DNA from: an archaeon
GTDB lineage: Archaea > Nanobdellota > Nanobdellia > Woesearchaeales > ARS49
DNA: 5,863 nt
Direction of reading: 5' to 3'
Assembly (NCBI GenBank): GCA_016213425.1
Contig: JACRAI010000075.1
Location: forward strand, 1-5,863
Shown: piece after piece, positions 4,743 through 5,863 of the stretch
How the letters are laid out: each line of letters begins with the position of its first letter
Numbering within the stretch: position 1 is the first letter of the stretch
Program-made: the position numbers and the translations under genes
The notes under the pieces: generated by a model
Seen by the model: the letters and a program-made list of their open reading frames with translations, nothing else
What the model was told of the DNA's origin: nothing
The model's database searches: none

Positions 4743-5783
4743 TTAGTTTTGTTTTTTTTGTTTGTATTCTTCTTCTGCTTCTTTTTTTTCGCAGCGCCAC
4801 CATTCATAACATCCACTAAGAACGTTAGGCCCCAAGTGGAGCGCTGGAATTACCCAATATCCTTGTTCTATTAATTCTTTATAACTGTGATCAGTTGCAA
4901 GACCTAGTATTGTTCCTGCATAAATAGCTCCCATTCCTAGAAGGCTTATAATAAGTCCTGTTGCTGCGCCAGGTTCAATCCCTGATGGAATTGGGAATTC
5001 GGCTCTCTTTTTTTCATCACAGAAGGCAGGGTATAATCTTTCAATAGAAGGCATTGCAAAGTAACTAAGTGCAAAACCTTTAAAGAAATTCGCCACTGGA
5101 TTTTTTATTGAAAAAGTTTTTCTTCCCATTCTTTTTACCCCTTCAAGTGCAAAGTTTGGTTTTTCTTCAACTTTTTCTTCCAAATCTTCTACAACACAGT
5201 CCTGGATTATTTTTGCCTTTTGTCCAGTTAATTCTTGGTACTCTAAAGCGAATATTTTTGCTTGCGCTAAAGCTTTAGGTGTGTGAGCGGTTATTTTTAT
5301 TGGACTGAATTTGCCTTTTGTAAAAAAAGTTTTCAGATCTAATTCTTGCCAGAAATCTGCTTCTTCAGGCACGTCTACTTCTAATGTTATATATTCTTGT
5401 ATCTCATTTTTTTTGTACCATTTTTCTCGTTTGTTCTCAAAAAATTTTAATGCATTTGATTTTTCTGATACTAAATATTTGAACTCGTCAAAAAAATATT
5501 TTTCTTTTCCTTTTTCTCCTCTAAAGTTCATAACTGCATCAAAATCTTCAAAATATGCTTTTCTGAAAGAATAACTTTGTTTGCCGAAGAATTTGGCAAT
5601 CAAATTATAAAATTCTTTTATTTTAGTATCTTCAGACTTAACAATTTCGATAACAGGAGTTTCTGTAATTTGAACAACACTATCTAAACTAGGTTTAGCA
5701 CTATCATTATTTCTATCAAACGCGTTGACTGCTGGGTCTTCTTCAAATATTGGCGGATTATGTCTTTTCTTAGATTTTTCCAT
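4743..5783 (-). CDS. Paralog 1: KKRHNP-tagged protein with C-terminal membrane hairpin, unknown function
   Basis: 346 residues, family not recognised. Seen: tag at 5-27 (KKRHNPPIFEED, AFDRNND), identical to paralog 2 at 19 of 23 positions; variable linker; aromatic helical segment (54-83, LIAKFFGKQSYSFRKAYF); a charged insert relative to paralog 2 (about 85-118); KWYKK (121-125), strand YITLEVDV; the shared block at 156-194 (21 of 39 identical to each sibling). Two hydrophobic segments follow: 272-296, with AATGLIISLLGMG like ATTGIITGL in paralog 2, and 308-326 (YWVIPALHL...). The tail is Lys/Glu-rich. Inferred: a cytoplasmic body held to the membrane by a C-terminal hairpin. The start is fixed by AGAGGT 8 bases upstream and an in-frame stop just above. 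It overlaps a partial upstream gene by 14 bases, so it is probably an internal operon gene. Confidence 0.87.
   Translation of the reverse strand: MEKSKKRHNPPIFEEDPAVNAFDRNNDSAKPSLDSVVQITETPVIEIVKSEDTKIKEFYNLIAKFFGKQSYSFRKAYFEDFDAVMNFRGEKGKEKYFFDEFKYLVSEKSNALKFFENKREKWYKKNEIQEYITLEVDVPEEADFWQELDLKTFFTKGKFSPIKITAHTPKALAQAKIFALEYQELTGQKAKIIQDCVVEDLEEKVEEKPNFALEGVKRMGRKTFSIKNPVANFFKGFALSYFAMPSIERLYPAFCDEKKRAEFPIPSGIEPGAATGLIISLLGMGAIYAGTILGLATDHSYKELIEQGYWVIPALHLGPNVLSGCYEWWRCEKKEAEEEYKQKKQN
5703..5771 (-). repeat. Diverged direct repeat, copy in paralog 1 (KKRHNPP tag)
   Basis: Partner of 4661-4729 in the same orientation, about 1.04 kb away, at the 5' end of paralog 1. The 12 mismatches and lack of gaps point to an old in-frame duplication kept by selection, not a mobile element. 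Confidence 0.75.
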
Positions 5784-5863
5784 TAACGTTTACCTCTGCG
5801 TTTGTGAGTTCTTCATAATTATTTTTTAATTTAATAATTTCAGGAAGTACTTCAGAATTATAA
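5770..5863 (-). CDS. 3' end of an unknown gene upstream of the paralog operon (partial)
   Basis: The reading frame entering from the right edge is open for 30 codons (starting YNSEVLPEII, ending EVNVNGKI) and stops at TAA inside the first codons of paralog 1, overlapping it by 14 bases. The other two minus-strand frames over 5784-5863 contain stops. The short helical, charged sequence is plausible as a protein C-terminus, but too little is present to name. If real, it is the preceding gene of the same operon, and the AGAGGT ribosome site of paralog 1 lies within it. Confidence 0.5.
   Translation of the reverse strand, partial: YNSEVLPEIIKLKNNYEELTNAEVNVNGKI
5792..5797 (-). promoter_or_regulatory. 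Shine-Dalgarno AGAGGT for paralog 1
   Basis: AGAGGT on the minus strand ends 8 bases before the ATG at 5783 and pairs well with the 16S 3' end. It is the only good ribosome site in the three-gene run. Paralog 2 has none and paralog 3 only a short AGGA, consistent with initiation at the first paralog followed by coupling. Confidence 0.65.

Noticed and set aside
4742..4816. N-terminal extension of paralog 2 back to the ATG at 4816 (25 extra lysine-rich residues)
   Set aside because: It lies wholly in the coding 3' end of paralog 1; the 4741 start gives an N-terminus matching the sibling tag and a 1-nt gap, so the extension looks like an out-of-frame shadow.
4489..5574. Plus-strand frames (4489-4746, 5311-5574) opposite paralogs 2 and 1
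   Set aside because: Same kind of antisense shadow; composition follows from Lys/Glu-rich genes on the other strand.
1..5863. CRISPR array, insertion sequence, tRNA or rRNA
   Set aside because: I saw no regularly spaced long repeats, transposase motifs, terminal inverted repeats or cloverleaf sequence; the only longer repeat pair is the coding repeat shared by paralogs 1 and 2.

Overview
The window looks like an AT-rich archaeal chromosome, most likely from a small-genome DPANN lineage (Woesearchaeota/Pacearchaeota-like). The best evidence is a full-length, clearly archaeal Kae1 gene. Promoters of archaeal TATA/BRE type support this: two lie about 25-27 bases upstream of a start codon, implying leaderless mRNAs, and others precede genes with GGAGG-type ribosome sites. 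The lineage call is inference, because there is no rRNA in the window.

Left part, plus strand (1-1468). A predicted membrane-anchored coiled-coil protein of unknown function (66-824) ends at an oligo-T terminator. Next comes a compact type II toxin-antitoxin pair: a ribbon-helix-helix antitoxin (936-1142) overlapping a RelE/ParE-like toxin that starts with GTG (1130-1468). Its promoter holds an unusual run of four 9-bp TATA-containing units, a good candidate for an autoregulatory operator.

Middle, minus strand (1530-2504). kae1 encodes the catalytic subunit of the KEOPS tRNA t6A-modifying complex. It converges on the toxin gene. It is not fused to Bud32, and no Bud32 gene lies in the window. 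It carries a Gly-to-Val change in the conserved SGGNT loop.

Right part, minus strand (2643-5863). Three consecutive genes, transcribed in the order 5783->4743, 4741->3812, 3815->2643, are spaced 1 nt apart and then overlap by ATGA. I do not recognise them as a named family, but they are diverged paralogs. All share a gap-free 39-residue block (13 positions identical in all three) behind an aromatic helical segment, and all carry a KKRHNP motif. In the first two proteins the motif opens a near-identical N-terminal tag and the proteins end in two predicted membrane helices. The third is soluble and has the motif in mid-protein, followed by a different C-terminal region. The end of a fourth gene overlaps the first paralog at the right edge, so the operon probably continues outside the window. 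This tag-bearing paralog operon is the best candidate for an undescribed system; its function cannot be read from the sequence.
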